NCBI RefSeq assembly: GCF_000934605.2
Contig: NZ_CP010897.2
Location: forward strand, 868,001-932,000
Direction: 5' to 3'
DNA length: 64,000 nt
Origin: Pandoraea vervacti
GTDB taxonomy: Bacteria > Pseudomonadota > Gammaproteobacteria > Burkholderiales > Burkholderiaceae
Below are positions 8,595 to 16,761 of the stretch, piece after piece. The stretch's first letter is position 1. Every line of letters starts with the position of its first letter. A model generated the notes under the pieces. That model saw only the letters and a program-made list of their open reading frames with translations, did not search any database and had not been told where the DNA came from. A program made the translations under genes and the position numbers.

Positions 8595-9383
8595 TCAGAA
8601 CGTCCGTGCGAGTTCCTTGGCGGCTTCCTGAAGTCGCGGCACGAATTCCATCGCTTTGGACAGCGACGTGCGCGATACCGGCGCGTGCACGGCCACGGCG
8701 GCGATACAGGCGCCGTCTTCCTTGAGCACGGGCGCGGCGACACAGGCGATACCCAGCACGAATTCCTCGTTATCGACGGCAATGCCCTTGTGGGCAATAC
8801 GGTCGAGTTCGCTCTCCAGCAACTCGGGATCGGTCAGCGTGTTGGGGGTAAAGCGCTGGAGCTTCATCGCACGAAGCAGCGCGGCGCGTTGCTCGCGGGG
8901 CATCATCGCCAACAGCAGCTTGCCGCTCGCGCTGCTGTGCGCAGGCACATGCGAGCCGGGTTTCAGATCGAGACGCAGCGGCCACGGCGCTTCCATGCGG
9001 TCCAGGTAAAGCACCTCGGTTTCATGCAGCATCGTGAGGTTGCAGGTCTCTCCCAGATCGGCCACGAGACGGCCGAGAATCGCATGACGCATGCGGCGTG
9101 CACCCGCCTGCATCATCACGCCCAGACTCAGTTGCGCGAGTCGCGGGCCGATCACATAGGCATTCTTCTGCCCCGGTTCGCGAATCACCAGACCGCCCGC
9201 TTCGAGCGATCCGAGCATGCGGTGCAGCGACGCCTTGGGCATCTGAATGTCGTGCGCCATATCGGCGAGCGAGACCGGCGCGTCGGCAGCGACGAGATAC
9301 TCCAGCAGCGCGAATGCCCGAAGTGTCGGGGTATCCGCCTTGTTGTCTGACGGGGAGTCGTGCTGAATCGCTGCGTCGTTCAT
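8595..9383 (-). CDS. IclR-family transcriptional regulator (candidate regulator of cobS and xsc)
   Basis: 262 residues from ATG 9383. The winged helix contains VSLADMAHDIQMPKASLHRMLGSLEAGGLV, and the effector domain has SSASGKLLLAMM and NEEFVLGIACVAAPVL. It is divergent from cobS-cobT across 216 bp. The shared region contains CGGAACAAAT followed by TGTTTC, and the same 10-mer stands in front of xsc, so this protein may act on both. Alternative starts at 9443 (ATG) and 9449 (TTG) exist; 9383 gives the usual IclR length. It is distinct from the other IclR protein next to it; the two are not recent duplicates. Confidence 0.9.
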   Translation of the reverse strand: MNDAAIQHDSPSDNKADTPTLRAFALLEYLVAADAPVSLADMAHDIQMPKASLHRMLGSLEAGGLVIREPGQKNAYVIGPRLAQLSLGVMMQAGARRMRHAILGRLVADLGETCNLTMLHETEVLYLDRMEAPWPLRLDLKPGSHVPAHSSASGKLLLAMMPREQRAALLRAMKLQRFTPNTLTDPELLESELDRIAHKGIAVDNEEFVLGIACVAAPVLKEDGACIAAVAVHAPVSRTSLSKAMEFVPRLQEAAKELARTF

Positions 9384-9522
9384 ATGCGCCGTTCCGGAAA
9401 ATGGATCAGCGGTATTGTACCCAAACAGGTTGTCGACCGGCATTGGCAAGGTTTCCGATGCGTTTCAGTTCATCCGAATCTAGACGAGCCGCCCTGCACC
9501 GTCAATCAGTGTTTTAATTATT

Positions 9523-9539
9523 CGGAACAAATTGTTTCT
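9523..9539. promoter_or_regulatory. Putative IclR operator between the regulator and cobS
   Basis: CGGAACAAATTGTTTCT is an imperfect dyad (GGAACAA against TTGTTTC). Its first ten bases, CGGAACAAAT, recur at 16121 upstream of xsc. It lies in an AT-rich stretch 76 bp before the cobS start. Confidence 0.5.
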
Positions 9540-9598
9540 AAAAATGGTTAACGCTATGATGCGCTGACACCGTTTTGGAAATGGATGGAGACGCCGTG

Positions 9599-10585
9599 AT
9601 GCAGACCGCACCCCAACAACCGGATCACACCGTCGATGCCCGCACCGTGTTCGGCATCGAGACCGATCTTCAGGTCCCGGCGTTCAGCGAGCGCGACGAT
9701 CATGTGCCCGAGATCGACACCGCTTACCGCTTCAATCCCGATGTGACGCTGGCGATTCTTGCCGGCTTCATGAATAACCGTCGGGTGATGGTGCAGGGCA
9801 TGCACGGCACCGGCAAATCCACCCACATCGAACAAGTCGCTGCGCGTCTGAACTGGCCGTGCGTGCGCGTCAATCTCGATGGCCACATCAGTCGTCTCGA
9901 TCTAGTGGGCAAGGACGCCATCGTCGTGCGCGACGGCCATCAGGTCACCGAGTTTCAGGAAGGCATCGTGCCGTGGGCGCTGCAACGGCCGGTCGCGCTG
10001 ATCTTTGATGAGTACGACGCGGGTCGCCCCGATGTGATGTTCGTCATCCAGCGCATTCTCGAGCGCGATGGGAAGTTCACGCTGCTCGACCAGACTCGCG
10101 TGATTCACCCGCACCCCGGCTTTCGCATGTTCGCCACGACGAACACCGTCGGCCTGGGCAATCTGAACGGCCTGTATCACGGCACGCAGGTGCTCAACCA
10201 CGCGCAGATCGATCGCTGGAATGTCGTCGCGACGCTCAATTACCTGTCGCGCGAGGACGAAGCCGGCATTGTGCTGGCGCGCGTGCCGACGCTCGACAAC
10301 GAGGCGGGACGAACGCTCATCGAATCGATGCTCAGCGTGGCCGAACTCACGCGCAAGGGCTTCGCCACGGGGGACTTGTCCACGCTCATGTCGCCGCGTA
10401 CGGTCATCAACTGGGCGGAGAACGTGGGCATCTTCCGCGATGCGGGACTCGCGTTCCGTCTGACGTTCCTGAACAAATGCGACGAGGCGGAACGCGCCGT
10501 GGTGGCCGAGTACTACCAGCGCGCGTTCGGTCAGGCGTTGCCGTCGACCGACGGCGGCCGCTCGCTGCTGGCCGATGCGTCATGA
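9599..10585 (+). CDS. cobS: CobS-like AAA+ ATPase (cobaltochelatase subunit family)
   Basis: A 328-residue MoxR/CobS-type AAA+ ATPase. Walker A is GMHGTGKST (residues 67-75), Walker B is VALIFDEYDAG (about 132-142), and sensor 1 is FATTNTVGLGN. The N-terminal IETDLQVPAF and the C-terminal YYQRAFG tail match CobS of aerobic cobalamin synthesis, where CobS and CobT energise cobalt insertion by CobN. ATG 9599 is chosen for the GGAG eight bases upstream; 9581 (ATG) and 9575 (TTG) are weaker. The stop overlaps the start of cobT by 4 bases. No cobN or other cobalamin synthesis gene is present, so the partner protein and metal are uncertain. Confidence 0.88.
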   Translation: MQTAPQQPDHTVDARTVFGIETDLQVPAFSERDDHVPEIDTAYRFNPDVTLAILAGFMNNRRVMVQGMHGTGKSTHIEQVAARLNWPCVRVNLDGHISRLDLVGKDAIVVRDGHQVTEFQEGIVPWALQRPVALIFDEYDAGRPDVMFVIQRILERDGKFTLLDQTRVIHPHPGFRMFATTNTVGLGNLNGLYHGTQVLNHAQIDRWNVVATLNYLSREDEAGIVLARVPTLDNEAGRTLIESMLSVAELTRKGFATGDLSTLMSPRTVINWAENVGIFRDAGLAFRLTFLNKCDEAERAVVAEYYQRAFGQALPSTDGGRSLLADAS

Positions 10586-12324
10586 CGATCTCGGAGCGCG
10601 AGGCGGCACGGCGCGCCGCACGTGGCGAAGCGCTTTGCGCCGCGACCGTGCGGGCGCTGACCGGCGACGCCGCGCTGCACTACAGCGGCGCGCGTCTGTG
10701 CCGGAACATGCGGGCGTTGCCGCTGCATGCGCCGCACCTGCAAATGCTGCCGCAGCCCGCCGATCAATTGGCGACCTTGCGCGGTGCGGCGGACGGCGCG
10801 GCACTGCGATTGCGTCACAGCGACACCCAATTGCATCGCAGCGTGCAGCCGGACGCGCCCATCGAGCGCCTGCTCTTCGAACTGCTGGAGCAGTTGCGAT
10901 GCGAGACGCTCGTCCCGCCCGGCATGCCCGGCGTTGCGATCAACCTGCGCGAGCGCTTCGAAGCGTGGTCGCGCACGATGCATGCTACCGGCGTGGCGGA
11001 CAGCCATGTCGGCCTGCTGCTGTACACCGTTGCACAGATGAGCTGGTCGCGGCTGAGCGGCTATCCCGTCATCGAGGAGACGGAAGGATTGATCGAAGCC
11101 ACGCGCATGGCCGTTGCGCCGCGCATTGGCGGCGCGCTCGCAGGCATGCGCCGCACGCGCGCAGATCAGGCGGCGTTCGCCGCTTACGCGCGTGAACTGG
11201 CGTCCGATATCGCGAGCCTGATTCACGCGGCAGGGGGGGGACCCCGCGACGACGATGCCAAGGACGATGAAGACGAGAAGGGCGTGCGCAATGCCTTCTC
11301 GCTGTTTCTCGACTTCGACGAGCAGGAGGACGATGGCATCACGCTCGCGCACTCGGGCGACAGCCGCGTGCTGACGGCGTCCGGGCAAGGCTATCGCGTC
11401 TTCACGAATCGTTACGATCGCGAAGGGTATGCGGGCACACTGGTGCGCCGCGCGTTGCTCACCGAATTCCGGGAACGGCTCGACGAGCGCATCGTCGCGC
11501 AGGCGATTAACGTGCCCAGGCTGGCGCGCGCGCTCAAGATGGCGCTGGCGGTGCCGCAGCGCGACGGCTGGTCGTTTGGCGAGGAGCAAGGGCGTATCGA
11601 CGGACGGCGTCTTGCGCAACTCGTCAGTTCACCTGCCGAGCGGCGGCTCTTCCGGCTGGAAAAACACACCCTGATCGCCGAATCGATGGTGAGCTTTCTC
11701 ATCGACTGTTCGGGTTCGATGAAGGCGCAGATCGACGCCGTGGCGATGATTGTCGACGTGCTTTCCCGAGCGCTGGATGCGGCGGGTGTCACCAATGAAA
11801 TCCTCGGATTCACGACCGGTGCGTGGAACGGCGGGCGCGCCCGCACCGACTGGCTCGCGCGCGGCAGGCCGCGCTTTCCCGGGCGTCTGAATGAAGTCTC
11901 GCATCTGATCTTCAAAGACGCGGTGACGAGCTGGCGACGTGCGCGTACCGACATCGCGGCGCTGTTTAAGGCGGACTTGTTTCGCGAGGGCGTGGACGGC
12001 GAGGCCGTCGAGTGGGCATGCGAGCGGCTGCGCTCGCGCAGCGCGAATCGTCGACTGCTCATCGTAATTTCCGACGGCAGCCCGATGGATGCGGCCACGA
12101 ATCAGGTCAACGACGCGTATTACCTCGACCACCATCTTCGCGAAGTCGTCGCGCAACAACACGCGCGGGGCGACGTGGAAGTGATGGGCCTCGGCGTGGG
12201 TCTCGACCTCAGTCCCTATTACCGCAACTCGATGGCGCTGGACCTGACGAGCTCACCCGACATGACGATGCTCGCGAAGCTCGTCGACTGGATCGGCAGC
12301 GGCGGGCGTCGCACGGATGCGTAA
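10582..12324 (+). CDS. cobT: CobT-like protein with acidic linker and VWA domain
   Basis: 580 residues. The N-terminal half is CobT-like helical sequence; residues about 222-236 form an acidic linker (DDDAKDDEDEKG); the C-terminal third is a von Willebrand A domain with a complete MIDAS motif, DCSGSMK at about 375, then the downstream VISDGSPMD. CobT works with the AAA+ CobS as a hexameric ring pair that drives metal insertion by a CobN-type chelatase. The ATGA overlap with cobS shows translational coupling. An 8-G run at 11233-11240 lies exactly at the linker boundary. The gene converges on tauE with 56 bp between the stops. Confidence 0.87.
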   Translation: MTISEREAARRAARGEALCAATVRALTGDAALHYSGARLCRNMRALPLHAPHLQMLPQPADQLATLRGAADGAALRLRHSDTQLHRSVQPDAPIERLLFELLEQLRCETLVPPGMPGVAINLRERFEAWSRTMHATGVADSHVGLLLYTVAQMSWSRLSGYPVIEETEGLIEATRMAVAPRIGGALAGMRRTRADQAAFAAYARELASDIASLIHAAGGGPRDDDAKDDEDEKGVRNAFSLFLDFDEQEDDGITLAHSGDSRVLTASGQGYRVFTNRYDREGYAGTLVRRALLTEFRERLDERIVAQAINVPRLARALKMALAVPQRDGWSFGEEQGRIDGRRLAQLVSSPAERRLFRLEKHTLIAESMVSFLIDCSGSMKAQIDAVAMIVDVLSRALDAAGVTNEILGFTTGAWNGGRARTDWLARGRPRFPGRLNEVSHLIFKDAVTSWRRARTDIAALFKADLFREGVDGEAVEWACERLRSRSANRRLLIVISDGSPMDAATNQVNDAYYLDHHLREVVAQQHARGDVEVMGLGVGLDLSPYYRNSMALDLTSSPDMTMLAKLVDWIGSGGRRTDA

Positions 12325-12380
12325 GTGCTGCATCAGCCCTGCATGAGCGTCATCTGAGCGTTCGGCGCTGGCACAGTGCG

Positions 12381-13148
12381 TCACATCATCTGCCTCACGG
12401 CGCTGACCACGAGATGCGCGCCAAGCAGAATCAGCGTGAGAAAAGCGACGCGTCGCGTCATGGTCGCCGACAGCGGCGGCGGATGGCGTCTGGCGAACAG
12501 CGTCGCGAACGTGACGACGGGCAGGGCGATCGCGGCCTGCCACCCCATGGCGGCGGGAAGTTGTCCCGCGAAGGCGCTGTAGGCGGTACGGATCGACGCC
12601 GTCACCGCAAAGAGCAGGATCAGGGCACAACGAATCTGCACGAGCGTGAGCGGTTGCCGGTAGAAATAGAAGATCAGCGGTGGCCCGGAGATGCCGAACA
12701 TGCCACTGAGCAAACCGCCGAAGATACCGCTGAAGAAGAATCCCGTCTCGCCCGATCGTTCCGGTCTGGGTGCGGGTCGGATGGCCGACCCGATGCCGCC
12801 GTAGAGCACGACCGCACCCAACAGCAGATGCAGCACGTTGGACGCCGTGCCGTTCAGATAATCGAAGAGCAACACGCCCACGACGACCGAGGGCACGATG
12901 CCGAGCGTTGCCGCCCGCACGGCCCGCCAGTCGACGAGATGCAACGTGCCCGGCAACGCGAGCGCGCTGTTGACAAGGGTCACCAGACTCACAAGGATGG
13001 CGACGCTCGCGACGGAGGCAAGGCCGAATGCGCTCGCACCCCCGAGCACGATCATGCCCAGCCCAAAGCCTGTCACGGTCTGGAAATACGTCGCAAGCCC
13101 CAGCAGCAGCATCAATGGCAGCGACGCCTGAATTGCCTGCCACGTCAT
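12381..13148 (-). CDS. tauE: TauE/SafE-family sulfite or sulfonate exporter
   Basis: A 255-residue polytopic membrane protein of the TauE/SafE (TSUP) family, with two halves of about four helices each. The repeat signatures are QTVTGFGLGMIVLGG near residue 24 and GGLLSGMFGISGPPLIFYF in the second half. Proteins of this family encoded beside xsc are thought to export the sulfite released from sulfoacetaldehyde. Its ATG overlaps the pta stop by 4 bases, so it is the last gene of xsc-pta-tauE. Specificity is inferred from context. Confidence 0.85.
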   Translation of the reverse strand: MTWQAIQASLPLMLLLGLATYFQTVTGFGLGMIVLGGASAFGLASVASVAILVSLVTLVNSALALPGTLHLVDWRAVRAATLGIVPSVVVGVLLFDYLNGTASNVLHLLLGAVVLYGGIGSAIRPAPRPERSGETGFFFSGIFGGLLSGMFGISGPPLIFYFYRQPLTLVQIRCALILLFAVTASIRTAYSAFAGQLPAAMGWQAAIALPVVTFATLFARRHPPPLSATMTRRVAFLTLILLGAHLVVSAVRQMM

Positions 13149-14185
13149 GCCCGGATCGCGAGCGGCGAGACTCCGGTCAGCTTGGCGCGTGCGGCCTGTG
13201 CCTGCACGCAGGTCACGCCGATCACGTAATAGATGTCGTCCGCGCTGCAGCCGCGCGAGAGATCGTTCGCCGGGCGATTCAGCCCTTGCAACAGCGGGCC
13301 GATGGCCTTCGCGCCGCCAATGCGTTCCGCCAGCTTGTAGCCAATATTCCCGGCGTCGAGGCTCGGGAAAATGAGCGTGTTGGCGTGGCCTTCGGTTTGC
13401 GAATGCACGACCTTGCGTTGCGCGATCTCTTCGACGATGGCCGCATCGAGCTGCACGTCGCCATCGATGGCAAGTTGCGGCCGGGCTGCCTTGACGAGGC
13501 GGGTGGCTTCCACCACCTTGTCGACCGCCGCATGCTTCGCGCTGCCGCTCGTCGAGAACGACAGCATTGCCACGCGCGGCGGCTCCATGAGCAGGGCGCC
13601 GGCGCTATCGGCCGCCGCCATCGCGATCTGCGCGAGTTGTGCGGCGTCCGGATCGACCACCAGGGCGCAGTCCGAGAAGATCAACCCGCCCTTCATGGTG
13701 TGGAACGGCTCGCACAACATCATCAGGAAGAAGCTCGACACCAGCTTGAACGAGGGTTGCACACCGATGATCTGAATCGCCATACGCACCACGTCGGCGG
13801 TCGTGTGGACCGCACCTGCGACCGAGCCGTCCGCGTGCCCGAGACGCACCATCATGTTGGCAAAGCCCAGCGGCGTGCGCATTTCGTCGGCGGCCTGTTC
13901 GCGCGTCATCCCCTTTTTCGAACGAATGCCATACCAGATGTGGGAGAACGCTTCGGTCATGTCCGACGTTGCCGGATCGATCAGTTCCATACCGGCGAGA
14001 TCGATGCGTGCGGCGTCGGCGGCACGCTGCGTTTTGCCGATGTCGCCGACCAGCACGATACGCGCCATTTTTTCCTGCGTGGCGCGTGCGGCGGCGCGCA
14101 ATACGCGTTCGTCGTCCGACTCGCACAACACAATGCGCATCGGTGCGCGACGCGCGGTATCGATGATGCGGTTGATGGCTTTCAT
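13145..14185 (-). CDS. pta: Phosphate acetyltransferase
   Basis: 346 residues of the PTA_PTB domain; it converts acetyl phosphate plus CoA into acetyl-CoA plus phosphate. Seen: RIVLCESDDERVLRAA near the start, HTTADVVRMAIQIIGVQ, LIFSDCALVVDPDA, MLSFSTSGSA and the C-terminal LIFPSLDAGNIGYKLAERIGGAKAIGPLLQGL, all typical of short Pta enzymes without the N-terminal DRTGG regulatory domain. In this cluster it handles the acetyl phosphate made by Xsc. ATG 14185 is used; a GTG 39 bases upstream lies inside the intergenic terminator. A strong hairpin with a T-run lies between xsc and this gene, so it may depend on read-through. Confidence 0.95.
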   Translation of the reverse strand: MKAINRIIDTARRAPMRIVLCESDDERVLRAAARATQEKMARIVLVGDIGKTQRAADAARIDLAGMELIDPATSDMTEAFSHIWYGIRSKKGMTREQAADEMRTPLGFANMMVRLGHADGSVAGAVHTTADVVRMAIQIIGVQPSFKLVSSFFLMMLCEPFHTMKGGLIFSDCALVVDPDAAQLAQIAMAAADSAGALLMEPPRVAMLSFSTSGSAKHAAVDKVVEATRLVKAARPQLAIDGDVQLDAAIVEEIAQRKVVHSQTEGHANTLIFPSLDAGNIGYKLAERIGGAKAIGPLLQGLNRPANDLSRGCSADDIYYVIGVTCVQAQAARAKLTGVSPLAIRA

Positions 14186-14200
14186 GATGTCGTCTGAATG

Positions 14201-14239
14201 AAAAAAAGCGCCCCCGGCACCCACAGAGCCGGGAGCGCT
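14201..14239 (-). terminator. Rho-independent terminator or attenuator between xsc and pta
   Basis: Read on the minus strand, AGCGCTCCCGGC pairs with GCCGGGGGCGCT (one mismatch) around a 9-base loop, followed by seven Ts. It lies 24 bp past the xsc stop and ends 15 bp before the pta start codon. The position suggests partial termination inside the operon. Confidence 0.85.
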
Positions 14240-14263
14240 GTCACACGAAGAACCGCTACCGCG

Positions 14264-16096
14264 TCAGACGTAGTCCTTGTACTTGTCGAGCATGCGCACC
14301 GGCTTGGAGAGGGCGTCGCGGCGGAACGGATCGCCCAGTTCGCGCGTGCACATGATTTCGATGATGGTCGTCTTGCCGTGATTCATCTGGAGGTCGATGG
14401 CTTTCTTGAGGGCCGGGCCGACATCTTCCAGGCGGTCGACCACGATGCCTTCGGCGCCCATCGCACGTGCGATATTGGCAAAGCTCGGGCTTTCCAGTTC
14501 ACCGGCGACGAAACGGCGGTTATAGAAGTCCACCTGGTTCTTCTTCTCCGCCCCCCACTGACGGTTGTGGAAGACCACGGCCGTGACCGGAATGTTATGG
14601 CGCACGCAGGTGAGCGTTTCCATCAGGCTCATGCCCCATGCGCCGTCGCCGGCGTAGGAGATGGCGGGACGGTGCGGCGCGGCAACCTTCGCGCCGATGA
14701 TCGTCGGGAACGCGTAGCCGCAGTTGCCCCAGCTCATGGCGGCGAAGAAGCTGCGCGGCTTGTTAAAGCGCAGGTAGCTGTTGGCGACCGAGTTGATGTT
14801 GCCGATGTCGGTCGAGACCATGACGTCTTCCGGCATCGCCTTTTCCAGCTCGCGCAGCACCTGACGCGGATGCAGATACTGACCGCCATTGAAGGTCTTC
14901 TCGTGCTTCTGCTCTTCGATCATGTCGAGGCTGTACGGATCGCGCTCGTGGGTCCACTCGTCGAGTTCTTTCTCCCACGCGGCCTTCTCGGTCGCGATCT
15001 GATCGGCGCGGGCAGCGCGCGTGGCGTCGCAGACGAGGGTGCGCTCGGCCAGACGTTGCGACAGGGCGATGGCCGCCGCCTTCGCGTCGCCGCAGATGCC
15101 GACGGAGATCTTCTTCACGAGGCCCAGCATCTTGTGATCGGCGTCGATCTGGATGATCTTGGCGTTTTTCGGCCAGTAGTCCAGACCGTGCTGCGGTAAG
15201 GTGCCGAACGGTCCAAGGCGCGAGCCGAGCGCGACGACCACGTCCGCCTGCGCAAGCAGTTTCATCGCCGCCTTCGAGCCCTGATAGCCGAGCGGGCCGC
15301 ACCACAGCGGATGATTGGCCGGGAACGAGTCGTTGTGCAGGTAGCTGTTGACGACCGGCGCCCCGAGGCGTTCGGCCAGGGCCTTGCACGCCTCGACGGC
15401 GTCGGCCATGACCACGCCGCCGCCCGAAATGATGACCGGGAATTTGGCCTGCGCGAGCAGTTCCGCAGCTTCGTTCAGACGCGCTTCGCCGCCGGCGCCG
15501 CGGTCCAGACGTTGCGGGCGCGGAATCTCGGCCTTGATCTGACCGTAGAAATAGTCACGCGGAATGTTGAGCTGCGTGGGGCCCATTTCGGCCATGGCGC
15601 GATCGAAGCAACGGCCGGTGAATTCGGCCATGCGTGCCGGGTGCGTCACGTGGCCCTGATACTTCGTGAACTCCTGGAACATCGGCAGTTGCCTGGCTTC
15701 CTGGAAACCGCCCAGACCGATGCCCATCGTGCCCGCTTCCGGCGTGACGATCACGACCGGGCTGTGCGCCCAGTAAGCGGCGGCAATCGCCGTCACGCAG
15801 TTGCTGATGCCCGGGCCGTTCTGCCCGATCACGACACCATGGCGGCCCGACACGCGGGCGTAACCGTCGGCCATGTGCCCGGCGCCTTGCTCGTGCACCA
15901 CCGGAATCAGACGAATACCGGCAGGCGCGAAGATGTCCATGGCGTCCATGAAGGCCGAGCCCATGATGCCGAACATCTCGCTCACGCCGTTGGCGACCAT
16001 CGTTTCGACGAACGCTTCGGACGGCGTCATCGTTTGCGGACCGGCGTCGGAGGCCGTCATTTGCTGGGTGGCCGAAGCCGGATCTTTGGCATTCAT
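14264..16096 (-). CDS. xsc: Sulfoacetaldehyde acetyltransferase
   Basis: A 610-residue thiamine diphosphate enzyme that splits sulfoacetaldehyde with phosphate into acetyl phosphate and sulfite, the desulfonation step of taurine and isethionate breakdown. The three TPP-enzyme domains are in order: the pyrimidine-binding domain with the activating Glu in VVHEQGAGHMADGYAR, the central domain (VIISGGGVVMADAVEACKALAERLGAPV) and the PP-binding domain with ISYAGDGAWGMSLMET near residue 481 plus the FHNRQWGAEKKNQVDFYNRRF stretch characteristic of Xsc. ATG 16096 has TGGAGA at correct spacing. Its own promoter region carries a palindrome shared with the IclR/cobS region, and tauX upstream ends with its own terminator. 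Confidence 0.97.
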   Translation of the reverse strand: MNAKDPASATQQMTASDAGPQTMTPSEAFVETMVANGVSEMFGIMGSAFMDAMDIFAPAGIRLIPVVHEQGAGHMADGYARVSGRHGVVIGQNGPGISNCVTAIAAAYWAHSPVVIVTPEAGTMGIGLGGFQEARQLPMFQEFTKYQGHVTHPARMAEFTGRCFDRAMAEMGPTQLNIPRDYFYGQIKAEIPRPQRLDRGAGGEARLNEAAELLAQAKFPVIISGGGVVMADAVEACKALAERLGAPVVNSYLHNDSFPANHPLWCGPLGYQGSKAAMKLLAQADVVVALGSRLGPFGTLPQHGLDYWPKNAKIIQIDADHKMLGLVKKISVGICGDAKAAAIALSQRLAERTLVCDATRAARADQIATEKAAWEKELDEWTHERDPYSLDMIEEQKHEKTFNGGQYLHPRQVLRELEKAMPEDVMVSTDIGNINSVANSYLRFNKPRSFFAAMSWGNCGYAFPTIIGAKVAAPHRPAISYAGDGAWGMSLMETLTCVRHNIPVTAVVFHNRQWGAEKKNQVDFYNRRFVAGELESPSFANIARAMGAEGIVVDRLEDVGPALKKAIDLQMNHGKTTIIEIMCTRELGDPFRRDALSKPVRMLDKYKDYV

Positions 16097-16120
16097 GGGG
16101 TGTCTCCAGTGAAAAATAAA

Positions 16121-16137
16121 CGGAACAAATAATTCCG
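16121..16137. promoter_or_regulatory. Putative operator upstream of xsc, shared motif with the IclR/cobS region
   Basis: CGGAACAAATAATTCCG has exact 5-bp arms (CGGAA/TTCCG), 25 bp upstream of the xsc start. CGGAACAAAT is identical to the motif at 9523. The site is close enough to the start to lie downstream of the promoter, which fits a repressor. Confidence 0.5.
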
Positions 16138-16173
16138 ATTTAGTTTGCTTGTATCGAAATCTAGGGGATTCAG

Positions 16174-16185
16174 TGACCTTGGTCA
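16174..16185. promoter_or_regulatory. TGACC-TT-GGTCA palindrome in the xsc promoter region
   Basis: A 5-2-5 perfect palindrome 78 bp upstream of xsc, next to AATTGGTATTTTT. A similar AATTGGTATATTT lies upstream of the first IclR gene at 7612. It may be the activator site of the xsc promoter. The regulator is unknown. Confidence 0.35.
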
Positions 16186-16274
16186 ATTGGTATTTTTATT
16201 ATTTGGTACGTTTCGTATTGAAAAATGCAAATTAACATCGTTTGAAGCCCATGTTCGGCATGTCGCCTGCGCTC

Positions 16275-16300
16275 AGAAAAAATGCCCCGGCAGGCGGGGC
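16275..16300 (-). terminator. Terminator after tauX
   Basis: On the minus strand GCCCC pairs with GGGGC around GCCTGCC, followed by ATTTTTTCTG. It closes the tauYX unit 28 bp past the tauX stop and separates it from the xsc promoter. Confidence 0.7.
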
Positions 16301-16327
16301 GAGGCGTCCGGGCGGCCTTCGGGGCAA

Positions 16328-16729
16328 TCAGAACGCCGGGCGGTCCTTGCGGAACGCGTTCTTCACTTCGATCTTCCCGTCGCGAAGCGTGAAGACGTCG
16401 ACCATGCGGGCTTCGATGCGGGTGCCGTCGGCCTTCGTGCCGCGGAACGTCGATTCCGACACGCCGCGATTTCCCGTCACGAAATGCACGCCTTCGGTCC
16501 ATGAGGCGTCGGGGAAGTTTTCCCACGCGGACTGGAACGCGGCGCGTACCGCGTCACGGCCTTCGAAGGTGCGCCCGAGCATGTCGGGACCGGCGACCGC
16601 GTGAAACACGCAGTTCTCGGTCATGCAGGCCATGAGAGCGTCGATGTCGTGCCGGTTCCAGGCCTCGTTGAAAGTTGTGAGCAAGTCGATGGCAGCGTCG
16701 ATGGCAGCGGCGTCGTTCTGAGGGGTCAT
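16328..16729 (-). CDS. tauX: NTF2-like (SnoaL) protein, probable taurine dehydrogenase small subunit
   Basis: 133 residues with the NTF2/SnoaL cone fold: LLTTFNEAWNRHDIDALMACMTEN is the first helix-strand region, then FEGRDAVRAAFQSAWENFPD, and a closing strand VDVFTLRDGKIEVKNAFRKDRPAF. It follows the FAD oxidoreductase gene by 32 bp on the same strand and precedes xsc. From memory of the family, the TauX subunit of taurine dehydrogenase is a small NTF2-like protein encoded beside the FAD subunit TauY, which fits here. The small subunit has no visible cofactor motif. The assignment rests on context, since this fold is used by many unrelated proteins. Confidence 0.65.
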   Translation of the reverse strand: MTPQNDAAAIDAAIDLLTTFNEAWNRHDIDALMACMTENCVFHAVAGPDMLGRTFEGRDAVRAAFQSAWENFPDASWTEGVHFVTGNRGVSESTFRGTKADGTRIEARMVDVFTLRDGKIEVKNAFRKDRPAF

Positions 16730-16761
16730 GACAAGTTCCGGAGGTTGAGGGTGAACGGATA

